NCBI RefSeq assembly: GCF_020171725.1
Contig: NZ_JAIVAJ010000008.1
Span: forward strand, 97,554-161,553
Origin: Halobacillus litoralis
Lineage (GTDB): Bacteria > Bacillota > Bacilli > Bacillales > Halobacillaceae
Length of the DNA: 64,000 nucleotides
Reading direction: 5' to 3'
Shown: piece by piece, positions 1 through 8,038 of the stretch
How positions within the stretch are numbered: the stretch's first letter is position 1
Layout: the number at the start of each line of letters is the position of its first letter
Program-made: the position numbers and the translations under genes
The notes under the pieces: generated by a model
What the model was told of the DNA's origin: nothing
Databases searched by the model: none
Seen by the model: the letters and a program-made list of their open reading frames with translations, nothing else

Positions 1-8
1 TTTTTCAT

Positions 9-207
9 ATTGGGACTTGCAGGGTCTGCTTCCCTCTCATACTTGTCCCATTAAACTTTTATTGAGACAAGCAGACCTCGCTTGGATCTAGAGCTTGTCC
101 CATTAAGACCATATTGGGACTCACAGTATCCACCCTCGCTTCCTCCCTGTCCCATTCAGACTTTATCGGAACTCTCAGCACCGCGCTCTAGCTCACAATG
201 TCCCAAT
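9..207. repeat. Tandem array of four 44-bp hairpins, 52-bp period
   Basis: Four units begin at 9, 61, 113 and 165, exactly 52 bp apart. Each opens with ATTGGGAC or a close variant (ATTGAGAC, ATCGGAAC) and closes with GTCCCATT or GTCCCAAT, so each unit can fold on itself. Units are about 44 bp with 8-bp spacers. The loops differ in sequence while the ends are conserved. Bases 1-8 look like another spacer, so the array probably continues left of the window. It lies just downstream of the minus-strand lipoprotein gene. Function unknown. Confidence 0.85.
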
Positions 208-217
208 CCATCAAAGG

Positions 218-793
218 TTAAAAATCAGGAAGAATGACCGCCTCTTCTTTTACAGCCTCCAGCAAATCCCCGTCCTCAGCATACCCTCTGATCGTGTACG
301 TCAGCACCTCATCAGGCTCTTCCACAAAAACAAACCACAACCCTTCCTCATGGACCACTTCCGCTTCAAGCTCTTCCATCTCATCATCCGACCTGTATGA
401 GACATGTATTTCCTTTATCTCTTCGTTTTCCACCAACCCAAATAACATTGGAAAAGGAGACCAATCCCCGTCTTTAATCAGAGGAGCGTACATCGCGCTG
501 ATATCCTTCCCAGGGAGTGACATTCCTCCGCCAGCTCGATCAAGAGTCTGCCTCCATCCAAAGAGCGTCTTCTCCATGAATCCCGTGCTCAATGCACCGT
601 CTTCCCGGAAAAACGCCAACACTCCCTTTTCTACTTCTTCTTTATGTATAACGGGCGCATCATAATCCCACCCCGAACCACTCGCTTCGGCGTTCTTGAT
701 TTGAATTACCTGCTCATCCGTCAAATTCCCGGAACATCCGAACAAGGTGGATAGAATCAACGCGAGCCCGATACCTGCTATGACATCACGCAC
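218..793 (-). CDS. Putative lipoprotein, unknown function
   Basis: A 191-residue protein with a hydrophobic N-terminus ending in LFGC (Cys20), which fits a type II signal peptide with lipid attachment outside the membrane. The mature part is acidic and has no domain I recognise. The start is GTG at 793 with AGGGGAG six bases upstream. It begins only 11 bp after the end of the truncated DUF1349 gene, so the two may be co-transcribed. Its 3' end faces the hairpin array at 9-207. Exported lipoprotein is well supported; the function is not known. Confidence 0.75.
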   Translation of the reverse strand: MRDVIAGIGLALILSTLFGCSGNLTDEQVIQIKNAEASGSGWDYDAPVIHKEEVEKGVLAFFREDGALSTGFMEKTLFGWRQTLDRAGGGMSLPGKDISAMYAPLIKDGDWSPFPMLFGLVENEEIKEIHVSYRSDDEMEELEAEVVHEEGLWFVFVEEPDEVLTYTIRGYAEDGDLLEAVKEEAVILPDF

Positions 794-804
794 TCCAATC
801 TCCC

Positions 805-1014
805 CTATACATATGCTTCCTCCGGATCCCTCGACAAAGGCTCGATCGATAAGAATTCAAACTGAACCTCCTGTCTCTCCATCACAAGGAATCCGTAGTG
901 CGTCTTCTGCCAGTAGTCCGTCTCCGCTTCCGTTCTGAAGCTTAACGCGCCGTCCTTCCACTCCCACTCACGAGGCTCACAGCGCCACCTTCCTTTTGCC
1001 AGTCCATTACTCAT
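805..1014 (-). pseudogene. Truncated DUF1349-like protein
   Basis: About 69 codons from ATG 1014, chosen because GGAG lies nine bases upstream; ATG 1020 and TTG 1023 are closer to it. The run W-x-W-K-D-G-A-L followed by T-D-Y-W-Q-K-T-H-Y-G-F resembles the N-terminal strand region of DUF1349 (concanavalin-like) proteins, which are usually about 190 residues long. After HYGF the similarity stops and the frame ends 25 codons later. I read it as a 5' remnant of a DUF1349 gene, although a short functional protein cannot be excluded. Confidence 0.5.
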
Positions 1015-1201
1015 CCCCATCAACTCCTTTTCTGTATTCTCTCATACCTTATCTTTATACTAGAAAAAATAGAAAGCGTAGTGATCAAATCGCTCTATAG
1101 TATCCTTGCGACGACCCTGACCTTTTTCGAATTATTTCCATATATTACAGGCACCCATCGCGGTGCAATCAAGCCGCATTTAAAATTGTACAGAAGACGA
1201 C

Positions 1202-1612
1202 TCACACCTGGATGAGCGCCTCGAACCGGTCTATTTTCCCCTGCACGAACGCCTCCAGCTTCACGGACAGATCGTCCAGCTGATTCATTTCCGTCACGAT
1301 GAAGAAGGTGGACTGGACGAGTGACGGAGGCTCAAGCTGATTGTCGACCTCCACCTTCACTCCAACGATCCCCCGCTTCTCTTTTAGGAAAAAGGTGAGC
1401 ATAACCTCATCCGTGCGCAGTCCTGCTGTCCACCGGAAGGCTTCATGAGCAGCTGTGAATGCGCCAAGTTGATCCTTCCAATTAGATAACGATTCATCAT
1501 CCAGATAGAGGTCCAGATTCACCTCGCAGTGCGGGCTTGCTAAAGATAGGTTCACCTCGAAGAAATCGTCATCCTCCCAAACCTTTTTCATATGTAAGGC
1601 ATACTCGCTCAT
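1202..1612 (-). CDS. Hypothetical acidic protein
   Basis: A 136-residue soluble, acidic protein with no signal peptide or membrane segment. The start is ATG 1612 with GGAGG nine bases upstream. Alternating hydrophobic and polar stretches suggest a small alpha/beta fold, but I recognise no family. It stands alone, with a 15-bp palindrome (1689-1703) upstream that may be a regulatory site. Coding is well supported by the ribosome binding site and codon pattern; the function is unknown. Confidence 0.7.
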   Translation of the reverse strand: MSEYALHMKKVWEDDDFFEVNLSLASPHCEVNLDLYLDDESLSNWKDQLGAFTAAHEAFRWTAGLRTDEVMLTFFLKEKRGIVGVKVEVDNQLEPPSLVQSTFFIVTEMNQLDDLSVKLEAFVQGKIDRFEALIQV

Positions 1613-1688
1613 CGTTTTTTCCTCCTAAATTGGATTGAAGATGCCCGTTCCCTTGCACTTTTCGCCTAATACTATTAAAGTATATACT

Positions 1689-1703
1689 GGTTGAAATTCA
1701 ACC
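1689..1703. promoter_or_regulatory. 15-bp palindrome upstream of 1202-1612
   Basis: GGTTGAAATTCAACC is a perfect palindrome about one central base, 77 bp before the ATG of the minus-strand gene and 88 bp before the dihydrouridine synthase. It could be an operator for either gene. No regulator is implied by the sequence itself. Confidence 0.35.
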
Positions 1704-1790
1704 GAAATGGTAATAGATAAATGAGACGCTTTTTTTACTTTTTAATTTTGGGGACCAAGAAGCCCCTTAAGGAAAGGGTTCAGATATACT

Positions 1791-2792
1791 ATGAAAGAAA
1801 ATTTCTGGCATGAGCTGCCGAAGCCGTTTTTTGTTCTGGCGCCTATGGAAGCCGTCACGGACGTTGTGTTTCGACATGTCGTGACTGAAGCCGCAAGACC
1901 TGACGTGTTTTTCACGGAGTTTACGAATACAGAAAGCTACTGCCATCCGAATGGAAGGGACAGCGTACGCGGACGTCTGACGTTCACAGAAGATGAACAG
2001 CCGATCGTCGCTCACATCTGGGGAGACAAACCGGAGAACTTCCGCCAAATGAGTATCGGTATGGCCGAAATGGGCTATAAAGGAATCGATATCAACATGG
2101 GCTGCCCTGTACAGAACGTCGCAGGGAATGGAAAAGGATCCGGCCTCATCCGCCGTCCTGAGGTGGCAGCAGAAATCATCGAAGCTGCCAAAGCAGGTGG
2201 ACTGCCTGTCAGCGTCAAGACCCGTCTTGGCTATACGAAGGTCGAAGAGTGGTACGACTGGTTGAAGCACCTTCTCGAACAGGACATCGTCAATCTGTCC
2301 ATCCACCTTCGCACGAAGAAGGAAATGAGTAACTTCGACGCCCACTGGGAGCTGATTCCGGAGATCAAGAAGCTCCGTGACGAAATCGCCCCGGATACGC
2401 TGCTGACCATCAACGGCGACATCCCCGACCGTCAAAAGGGACTCGAACTCGTTGAGAAATACGGCGTAGACGGCGTCATGATCGGACGTGGAGTCTTCCA
2501 CAATCCGTTCTGCTTCGAAACAGAGAAGAAAGAGCACACAAGCGAAGAACTGCTCGACCTGCTTCGCCTTCAACTCGATCTTCACGATAAATACTCGGAA
2601 GAACTCGAGCCGCGTCTCTTCAAACCACTCCGTCGATTCTTCAAAATCTACGTCCGTGGATTCCGTGGAGCAAGTGAGCTGAGAAACCGTTTGATGAGCA
2701 CCAACTCGACCGACGAAGTACGCGCACTGCTTGATGAATTCGCAGAAAAAGGCGGCGTGCAGGAACAGGAAGGGTTTTCTGTTCTGAAATAG
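1791..2792 (+). CDS. dus: tRNA-dihydrouridine synthase
   Basis: 333 residues, the normal length for bacterial Dus. These flavoenzymes reduce uridine to dihydrouridine in the tRNA D-loop using NAD(P)H. The N-terminus carries the FMN-barrel start [11 protein letters not shown]. The segment NMGCPVQNV around residue 105 holds the catalytic Cys, followed by a glycine-rich loop. Further motifs are the VKTRLGY strand, the INGDI strand and [12 protein letters not shown] (phosphate binding), then the C-terminal helical domain. The loop after GCP reads QNV rather than the more common KV, which points to a divergent paralogue. GGAAAGG lies 13 bases before ATG. Two terminators follow. Confidence 0.92.
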   Translation: MKENFWHELPKPFFVLAPMEAVTDVVFRHVVTEAARPDVFFTEFTNTESYCHPNGRDSVRGRLTFTEDEQPIVAHIWGDKPENFRQMSIGMAEMGYKGIDINMGCPVQNVAGNGKGSGLIRRPEVAAEIIEAAKAGGLPVSVKTRLGYTKVEEWYDWLKHLLEQDIVNLSIHLRTKKEMSNFDAHWELIPEIKKLRDEIAPDTLLTINGDIPDRQKGLELVEKYGVDGVMIGRGVFHNPFCFETEKKEHTSEELLDLLRLQLDLHDKYSEELEPRLFKPLRRFFKIYVRGFRGASELRNRLMSTNSTDEVRALLDEFAEKGGVQEQEGFSVLK

Positions 2793-2805
2793 ATCTAGCC
2801 TTAGG

Positions 2806-2835
2806 AGGAGAGCTGATGTGCTCTTCTCTTTTTAT
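2806..2835 (+). terminator. Terminator of dus
   Basis: GAGGAGAGC pairs with GCTCTTCTC around a 6-base loop, followed by a T run. It lies directly after the dus stop codon. Confidence 0.8.
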
Positions 2836-2841
2836 GGCAGG

Positions 2842-2904
2842 AAATAGAGGGAGGGATTCAGCGCTTCGACGTTTCATGAAGCGCTGGATCCCTCCCTCTT
2901 ATTT
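2842..2904. terminator. Long bidirectional terminator
   Basis: Arms of about 26 bases (AAATAGAGGGAGGGATTCAG... against its complement ending CCTCCCTCTTATTT), with one mismatch and one bulge, meet around a 10-base loop. Runs of A and T lie outside both arms, so it can stop transcription from dus and from the convergent minus-strand mntA. Confidence 0.8.
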
Positions 2905-2910
2905 ACCCAC

Positions 2911-3198
2911 TCACATCCTGTAAATCGTTCTATAGCAAGCAATGATATCATCCTTCAATGAGTCTGACGCCTGAGTAAAGCACACGACATCGAATTTTAG
3001 CAGCGTTTCTAAGCCCTCGATGTCCTCTAATAAATGAAGCCAATTGGACGGCGATAGATTAGGAGCTACGATTGCTAAGTCGACATCCGATCGATCATCA
3101 TGGTCCCCTCTTGCACGTGACCCGAATACCATCACTTTTTCCAATTTATACTTTTCCCCTAATAGCCTCAAATCTTTACTCACTTCATTCGGAATCAT
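2911..3198 (-). CDS. mntA: MNT-fold nucleotidyltransferase antitoxin
   Basis: 95 residues from ATG 3198, chosen because AGAGG lies ten bases upstream; a TTG nine bases earlier is too close. The motif GSRARGD near residue 26 followed by SDVDLAIV is the minimal nucleotidyltransferase signature G-S-x10-D-x-D. In MntA/HepT pairs this protein AMPylates a tyrosine of the HEPN toxin and so neutralises it. It overlaps the end of the HEPN gene by 14 bp, so the two are translationally coupled. The toxin-first order is common for this family. Confidence 0.88.
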   Translation of the reverse strand: MIPNEVSKDLRLLGEKYKLEKVMVFGSRARGDHDDRSDVDLAIVAPNLSPSNWLHLLEDIEGLETLLKFDVVCFTQASDSLKDDIIACYRTIYRM

Positions 3199-3592
3199 TG
3201 AAATCAAACCTCTGCTTTAAGAAGTCGAATGTGCGAACAAACTCCGGGTAATACCACTTAATATGACCGACGATTTCAAGAGCTTTCTCTTCGTCATAAG
3301 TACGCGATGTTTCATTTCGATCCTTCAGCATTTGGAGCCAAGCCTTTTCATCATTCAACCACCCTGCCTGATACGCTTCTCTCAGCGCCTCCTTAGGCGT
3401 TTTTGCTTCAATACCTTCTTCGAAAAGAGCTCTTTTCAAAGCTTTCCAGAAAAGTTCAATAGTGAACTCAAAACGTTGGATTGTAGCATCAACAATTAAA
3501 CTATTGGTATCATCCTCTTGTAACGCTTCATCCAATCTATCTAATGCACGCTCCAGGTTTTCTAAACTTCTTTTCAGCTTTTGATTTTCCAT
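3185..3592 (-). CDS. hepT: HEPN-domain toxin partner, HI0074 type
   Basis: 135 residues from ATG 3592 (GGTGGGGT directly upstream); a longer frame to 3673 lacks a ribosome site. It is an all-helical HEPN protein of the nucleotidyltransferase substrate-binding family. In relatives the RNase motif is R-x4-H-x-Y. Here the segment reads RNETSRTY, so the histidine position is arginine while the arginine and the AMPylated tyrosine are kept. If translation and sequence are right, RNase activity may be lost. The partner MntA gene is coupled downstream. Confidence 0.85.
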   Translation of the reverse strand: MENQKLKRSLENLERALDRLDEALQEDDTNSLIVDATIQRFEFTIELFWKALKRALFEEGIEAKTPKEALREAYQAGWLNDEKAWLQMLKDRNETSRTYDEEKALEIVGHIKWYYPEFVRTFDFLKQRFDFNDSE

Positions 3593-3872
3593 TATTACCC
3601 CACCATTTTGGTTTATATGTATGATTATAGTAGATCCTATGGATAACCGCTCTTCGTAGGTTAAAGGGAGCATCTCCCCTTTTCACCCCAAACCCCTCAC
3701 CCCTATTTTAACCTAAAAAACCCCCTACAAATAATGTAATACACTTAACAACACCTGAAATCAATTTTTTAAAAGTGGAACACCTCGGGTTAGCACCCTT
3801 TACCTCAACCTATTTAAATTAGATTACTCTATGTACTCCCCCACTACTTTGCCACAAGTCCAAAACTACCCG

Positions 3873-4301
3873 CTAATTCCTGATCCGAACACCCTCCAAA
3901 CCATACCTTTCTCCCTTCTCTGTCTCACTGAAACGAAGTCCCGAGCAGCTGGTCGTCCTCTGCCCTTTGCCGGAACCCGCATACCCATCTTCCGTATTAT
4001 CCAGCGTGTACATGATCTTCTCTCCATTAAATTGCAGGTTATAGAAGATCGGATCGCCTTCAATCGTATACTTAGTCACTCGAACCTCGTCTTCCTTACC
4101 ATTCCTCACACTTTTTACAAAAGACTCGAAACGATCGAAATGGACCGTCTCACCATCAAGATTTACAACAACATCACCATTCTCAATGGCTTCTTCTGAT
4201 GGATAAGGCTTTTCCGGGTTATCGACAAACGTACTTACACCTGTTTGATTACAGCCCACAAGCAACAAGATGAATATAGAACTGACTAATACATGCCTCA
4301 A
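3873..4301 (-). CDS. DUF4362 lipoprotein
   Basis: 142 residues from TTG 4301 (GGGGTGAT upstream); GTG 4310 is an alternative. The N-terminus is a signal peptide with lipobox LLVGC, giving an outer-face lipoprotein. The mature part contains EEAIENGDVVVNL, the DRFESFVKSVRNGK segment and YTIEGDPIFYNL, matching DUF4362. It has two late cysteines or serines around TTSCSG. The family has no known role. It is monocistronic between AT-rich gaps. Confidence 0.8.
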   Translation of the reverse strand: MRHVLVSSIFILLLVGCNQTGVSTFVDNPEKPYPSEEAIENGDVVVNLDGETVHFDRFESFVKSVRNGKEDEVRVTKYTIEGDPIFYNLQFNGEKIMYTLDNTEDGYAGSGKGQRTTSCSGLRFSETEKGERYGLEGVRIRN

Positions 4302-4495
4302 TTGGATCACCCCTTTTCTAGTTGGACGATAAAAAAATAGATTAAGTTATATTTTTGAGAGCGAGGAACCGTTCTTGAACAGATGTAAAAAAAGAACATT
4401 TTGTTAACAAATGCACCAAAGAATTGAGAGTCCGCTTCTGAATCGGTAGAATAATGCGGAGAAACCTATTATTTTTTATAAAAAGGAGCCAGCAT

Positions 4496-4813
4496 ATGTA
4501 CCGCACTACCATTGGCAAATTGAGATTGACCGGATTGCTCGAGGGACTGTCGTTTCTCTTTCTCTTATTCCTTTCCATGCCGCTCAAATACATCTGGGAT
4601 ATCCCGGAGTTCGTCACCTATAACGGAATGATCCACGGTTTTCTGTTCGTGATTTATATGTTCGTCGTCTTCTATGTGACCTATGAAATCCGCTGGTCGA
4701 AAAAATGGATGCTCGGCGCCATGATCGCGGCCGTCATCCCGTTCGGCAATTTCGTTCTGGATAAGAAGTTGAAAGGGACGTTCCACGAAGAAGAAAATCA
4801 GATGGCAGGATAA
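4496..4813 (+). CDS. DUF3817 membrane protein
   Basis: 105 residues from ATG 4496 with AAGGAG seven bases upstream. Three hydrophobic segments (about residues 10-30, 40-62 and 73-90) make it an integral membrane protein. The opening G-x-L-E-G-L-S-F and the central YNGMIHG-like histidine segment match DUF3817. A decayed partial copy of the same gene lies at 7642-7784. The role of the family is unknown. Confidence 0.85.
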   Translation: MYRTTIGKLRLTGLLEGLSFLFLLFLSMPLKYIWDIPEFVTYNGMIHGFLFVIYMFVVFYVTYEIRWSKKWMLGAMIAAVIPFGNFVLDKKLKGTFHEEENQMAG

Positions 4814-4936
4814 AAGCAGACTGCCCTCTCATCCTGAAGCCGATTATTTATCGAATCTCGTGCAAGAATGACCTGTATTCAGGACTTAACTACCACTGAC
4901 TTGCTTTTACCCTTGGAACATATTAAAATGGCGTGT

Positions 4937-5254
4937 ATGAAATTACCTTACTATCCACCCATAGAATCCATCCCATTCACTAAAGTGCTTCACGCCTTAA
5001 GTGAACCCAATAGAGTGAAAATCGTACGTTGTTTAAACGAGAGGTTTGAAAATAATTGCACCGCCTACTCTCTTGAGTTGCAATTGCCGAAATCCACCGT
5101 CTCCCACCACATCAAGGTACTCCGGGAAGCCGGATTGATCAAGGCTAGAATTGAAGGAAAGGAGCATTTTTACTCTCTTCGCAGAGAAGAAATCGAAGCG
5201 AAATTCCCAGGGTTGATCCACACGGTCACTCAAATAAACGAAGAGGATATTTAA
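4937..5254 (+). CDS. ArsR-family transcriptional regulator
   Basis: About 105 residues from ATG 4937; ATG 4928 and an upstream ATG 4868 are alternatives and none has a strong ribosome site. A winged helix-turn-helix is clear: LHALSEPNRVKIVRCL, then LPKSTVSHHIKVLREAGLI (recognition helix) and the wing GKEHFYSLR. No metal-binding Cys pair is in the recognition helix, so it is not a typical arsenic sensor. A terminator follows and then an inverted repeat in front of the reductase gene, so it probably controls the reductase and peroxiredoxin genes. Confidence 0.85.
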   Translation: MKLPYYPPIESIPFTKVLHALSEPNRVKIVRCLNERFENNCTAYSLELQLPKSTVSHHIKVLREAGLIKARIEGKEHFYSLRREEIEAKFPGLIHTVTQINEEDI

Positions 5255-5260
5255 TGCTGC

Positions 5261-5288
5261 AAGAGCCTGTTTAGGGCTCTTTTTTTTG
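5261..5288 (+). terminator. Terminator of the ArsR-type gene
   Basis: AAGAGCC pairs with GGGCTCTT across a short loop, followed by a run of eight T. Confidence 0.88.
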
Positions 5289-5375
5289 TTTTCATAACCA
5301 AGTACAGTCAGACGATTCATTGTGAAAAAGGAACGAATGGATTGCAATTTCAAAAAAACGGTGGTACGATTCATA

Positions 5376-5399
5376 ACAGTTCAATGGTTTTCGAACTGT
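5376..5399. promoter_or_regulatory. Inverted repeat, candidate operator
   Basis: ACAGTTC and GAACTGT are perfect 7-bp arms separated by 10 bp, ending 23 bp before the TTG start of the flavodoxin-fold reductase. Position and symmetry suit a repressor site, and the ArsR-type protein next door is the natural candidate. Confidence 0.5.
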
Positions 5400-5422
5400 A
5401 AAACTGTTTAGGAGGAATCATA

Positions 5423-5971
5423 TTGAAAAATATATTAATCATCAACGGCCACGAATATTGGTCCTTTGCACCCGGAAGATTGAACAAGACATTATTCGGC
5501 GAAATGGTCACCCAATTAGAAGGGTCCTACAATATCAAAACTACTGTCGTTCAGGATGGATATGACGTAAAAGAAGAACAGGAAAAATTCATGTGGGCTG
5601 ACACGATCATCTTCCAAACACCGATTAATTGGTTTGGTCTTCCAGGGGCATTCAAATCCTATATCGATGCCGTGTATGAACCAGGTGTATTCTTCGGAGG
5701 AGACGCAGAATACGGCCATAACGGTATGATTGATGGGAAATATATGTTCTCTACCACATGGAATGCACCAGAATATGCGTTCAATGATGAAAACAAGTTT
5801 TTCAAGGGACAGGATATCGAAGGTGCGCTTGATCACTTACACAACATGAACAAATACGTAGGTCTTGAACCGTTGAAGAGTTTTGGGGCGCATGACGTCA
5901 TGAAGAACCCTGATATCGATAAATATCTAACAGAGCTTCGTGCACACTTGAAGGAAGTATTCGATATTTAA
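5423..5971 (+). CDS. NAD(P)H-dependent oxidoreductase, MdaB-like
   Basis: 182 residues starting at TTG 5423 with AGGAGG seven bases upstream. The fold is a flavodoxin-like quinone reductase: ILIINGHEYW at the N-terminus (FMN phosphate loop), ADTIIFQTPINWFGLPGAFKSYID in the middle and FSTTWNAPEYAF later. Members reduce quinones or other electrophiles by two electrons. It is followed within 42 bp by a peroxiredoxin-like gene, so the pair looks like a redox stress unit under the upstream ArsR-type regulator. Confidence 0.88.
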   Translation: MKNILIINGHEYWSFAPGRLNKTLFGEMVTQLEGSYNIKTTVVQDGYDVKEEQEKFMWADTIIFQTPINWFGLPGAFKSYIDAVYEPGVFFGGDAEYGHNGMIDGKYMFSTTWNAPEYAFNDENKFFKGQDIEGALDHLHNMNKYVGLEPLKSFGAHDVMKNPDIDKYLTELRAHLKEVFDI

Positions 5972-6013
5972 CAGCGGGAAGCTGGACATAAAGAAGAATG
6001 GAGAGGTGATAGC

Positions 6014-6655
6014 ATGCTGAAGGACGAACTGAAATCCGTCAGGGAGAAGTTTTTTTCAAAAGCTCCCGAACACGTGACGAATAACGTAAACCAAGCGACC
6101 AATGAACTGATCGAATCAGGAGCAGCGACTGGTCTGAAAGAAGGAGACCAAGCCCCTGATTTCACATTGGAGAATGCGAGCGGGGAATCCATTACATTAT
6201 CCGAGGAATTAAAAGACGGTCCCGTCATCCTTAACTTCTACAGAGGTGGTTGGTGTCCTTACTGCAACTTGGAATTGAGGGCATATGAAGAAATCTTGGA
6301 TGAAATCAAAGCAGAGGGAGCTCAATTGATCGCCATCTCCCCTCAAACACCAGATCAATCGTTGACGACAAGCGAGAAGAACAATCTTTCTTATCACGTC
6401 GTCAGTGATTCTACTCAAGAGGTCATCAAGAAATACAACCTCTTGTTCGAATTGCCAGACTACCTCGTGAAGACGTATAAGGAAGATTTCAATATCGACT
6501 TGAGTCAGTACAATGATCAACAAAACCCTTGGAAGTTACCCGTATCCGGAACGGTCGTCATCGGGCAAGATGGCACAATCATCAAGTCCAGTGCGAATGT
6601 CGATTATATGTACCGGGCAGAACCGAGAGAAATGCTCATGCATTTGAAAAAATAA
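6014..6655 (+). CDS. Peroxiredoxin-like family protein (AhpC/TSA)
   Basis: 213 residues, start ATG 6014 with GAGAGGTGA upstream. The thioredoxin fold begins after a helical N-terminal extension of about 45 residues, with G-D-x-A-P-D-F-T-L. The active site is FYRGGWCPYCNLEL, a CxxC arrangement typical of the peroxiredoxin-like group rather than classic Prx. It probably reduces hydroperoxides or acts as a thiol oxidoreductase in the cytoplasm. It is likely co-transcribed with the upstream reductase and ends at a clear terminator. Confidence 0.87.
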   Translation: MLKDELKSVREKFFSKAPEHVTNNVNQATNELIESGAATGLKEGDQAPDFTLENASGESITLSEELKDGPVILNFYRGGWCPYCNLELRAYEEILDEIKAEGAQLIAISPQTPDQSLTTSEKNNLSYHVVSDSTQEVIKKYNLLFELPDYLVKTYKEDFNIDLSQYNDQQNPWKLPVSGTVVIGQDGTIIKSSANVDYMYRAEPREMLMHLKK

Positions 6656-6670
6656 TATGGAATAATAAAA

Positions 6671-6710
6671 ACAGAAAAAGGGGAAGCACCGTCCCCTTCT
6701 TCTGTTTTTA
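6671..6710 (+). terminator. Terminator between the peroxiredoxin and EamA genes
   Basis: ACAGAAAAAGGGGA pairs with TCCCCTTCTTCTGT around a 7-base loop, followed by TTTT. Confidence 0.85.
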
Positions 6711-6734
6711 TGTATGTATAGAAGGAGTATAGCC

Positions 6735-7607
6735 ATGAACAGATTCGTATTCGGAATCCTGGTGGTCATTACCACTGCATTGATGGGTTCGTCGTTTGCT
6801 GTAGGAAAAATCGCGATTGATTACATATCTCCATTGTTGTTGAGTGCTTTCCGATTCATCCTAGCGGGCTGTATCATGGTGATCAGTGTCTTTTACTTAA
6901 GAAGACCTCAGCCTGAAGGCAGGGAAGATTGGTTGTTGATCGGATGGATCGGCCTCTTCCAAACGGCAGGCGTAATGGGCTTCATATTCATCAGTTTACG
7001 GACGATACCAGCCAGCGAATCCTCTATCTTGACGTTCACTAATCCACTGCTTGTGATTGTACTCAGTACCATTTTCCTGAAAAAACGGTATAACATGAGG
7101 CATTGGTTCGGCGTAAGTTTGGGATTCTTAGGCGTCTTCATCACATTAGGAGGTCAATTGAACTTAGAGATCGGCACCATACTCAGCTTACTCGCTGCCG
7201 TATCATGGGCTATAGCGACCATTCTCATCAACGTATATGGAAAAAGATTTGATGTATGGGTTCTATCAGGCTATCAAATGTTGTTCGGCGGTCTCTTCTT
7301 ATTAGCGTCCAGTTTCCTATTTGAACAACAGGAATTGATTATCAACACTGCATCCGTCAGCCTGACTCTGTGGTTAGCCATCATGGCTTCTGTCGTCCAA
7401 TTCACCATCTGGTTCTATCTCTTACAGAAAGGCGACACTGGAAAAACGAGCGCATTCTTATTCCTGGCACCTTTCTTTGGTGTGCTCTTCGGGTGGTTGT
7501 TGTTAGGCGAAGAGTTGAAGGCTTCTACTCTAGGTGGAGGGCTACTGATCCTTGTAGGAATCTTTCTTGTCAATTGGACTAGGAAGAGACTTTCACCTCG
7601 AGTGTAA
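6735..7607 (+). CDS. EamA/DMT-family transporter
   Basis: 290 residues from ATG 6735 (GAAGGAG eight bases upstream). Ten hydrophobic segments form two EamA repeats. The first opens with TTALMGSSFAVGKIA and contains ISPLLLSAFRFILAG. The second contains SLLAAVSWAIATI and ends with GWLLLGEELKASTLGGGLLILVG. DMT exporters move amino acids, nucleosides or other small metabolites; the substrate cannot be told from sequence. It stands alone after the redox operon. Confidence 0.9.
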   Translation: MNRFVFGILVVITTALMGSSFAVGKIAIDYISPLLLSAFRFILAGCIMVISVFYLRRPQPEGREDWLLIGWIGLFQTAGVMGFIFISLRTIPASESSILTFTNPLLVIVLSTIFLKKRYNMRHWFGVSLGFLGVFITLGGQLNLEIGTILSLLAAVSWAIATILINVYGKRFDVWVLSGYQMLFGGLFLLASSFLFEQQELIINTASVSLTLWLAIMASVVQFTIWFYLLQKGDTGKTSAFLFLAPFFGVLFGWLLLGEELKASTLGGGLLILVGIFLVNWTRKRLSPRV

Positions 7608-7641
7608 GATTCGCCCCCCCTCAAAAGGGAGCAGGGGTGAC

Positions 7642-7784
7642 CTTCTGTTCGTGATTGATATGTTCGTCGTCTTCTATATGAAATGAAATCCGAGGGTCAA
7701 AAAAATGGATGCTCGGCAATCTGATTGCGGCAGTCATCCCGTTTGGCAATTTCGTTCTGGACGGGAACTTGAGTGGAGCGTTCT
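7642..7784 (+). pseudogene. Decayed partial copy of the DUF3817 gene
   Basis: This stretch aligns with bases about 4640-4785 of the intact DUF3817 gene: the shared blocks include TTCGTGATT, ATGTTCGTCGTCTTCTAT, AAAAAATGGATGCTCGGC and GGCAATTTCGTTCTGGA. A small deletion where the parent reads GTGACCTATG, and stop codons, break the frame. The 5' two-thirds of the gene is missing. The copy runs straight into the ribosome site of the small gene at 7802. Confidence 0.85.
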
Positions 7785-7801
7785 AGGAGGGAGGAAAAGG
7801 A

Positions 7802-7981
7802 TTGGCCATAAAGCGTAAAATTCATGTAACTCTTAACACCATTTTTTTAGCAGTAGCCCTTATACTTGCTTATGTAAGTGCAATAGAGCTTGGAAATGGA
7901 CTTGATATAACCACAGTGACTTTACTACTCCTTTCTCTAGCTAGTGGGATGAGTATATATCGAGAAATGAAAAACAAGTGA
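7802..7981 (+). CDS. Small two-helix membrane protein
   Basis: A 59-residue frame starting at TTG 7802 with a strong AGGAGGGAGGAAAAGG tract directly upstream. It is short and starts at TTG, so it is easily missed. It has a basic N-terminus (AIKRKIH), a first hydrophobic segment (TIFLAVALILAYVSAI), a short loop, a second (TVTLLLLSLASGM) and a charged end YREMKNK. It is followed by the bidirectional terminator at 8039. Function unknown. Confidence 0.65.
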   Translation: MAIKRKIHVTLNTIFLAVALILAYVSAIELGNGLDITTVTLLLLSLASGMSIYREMKNK

Positions 7982-8038
7982 TTTACAGTCGTTCGATACA
8001 GAACACTATAAGTCTTTACTGTTACGAACAAACAAAAA

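Noticed and set aside
234..665. 143-codon plus-strand frame opposite the first lipoprotein gene
   Set aside because: Serine-rich shadow of the minus-strand gene, which has a good signal peptide and ribosome site.
1767..2585. 272-codon minus-strand frame opposite dus
   Set aside because: Antisense shadow; the plus-strand frame has all dihydrouridine synthase motifs.
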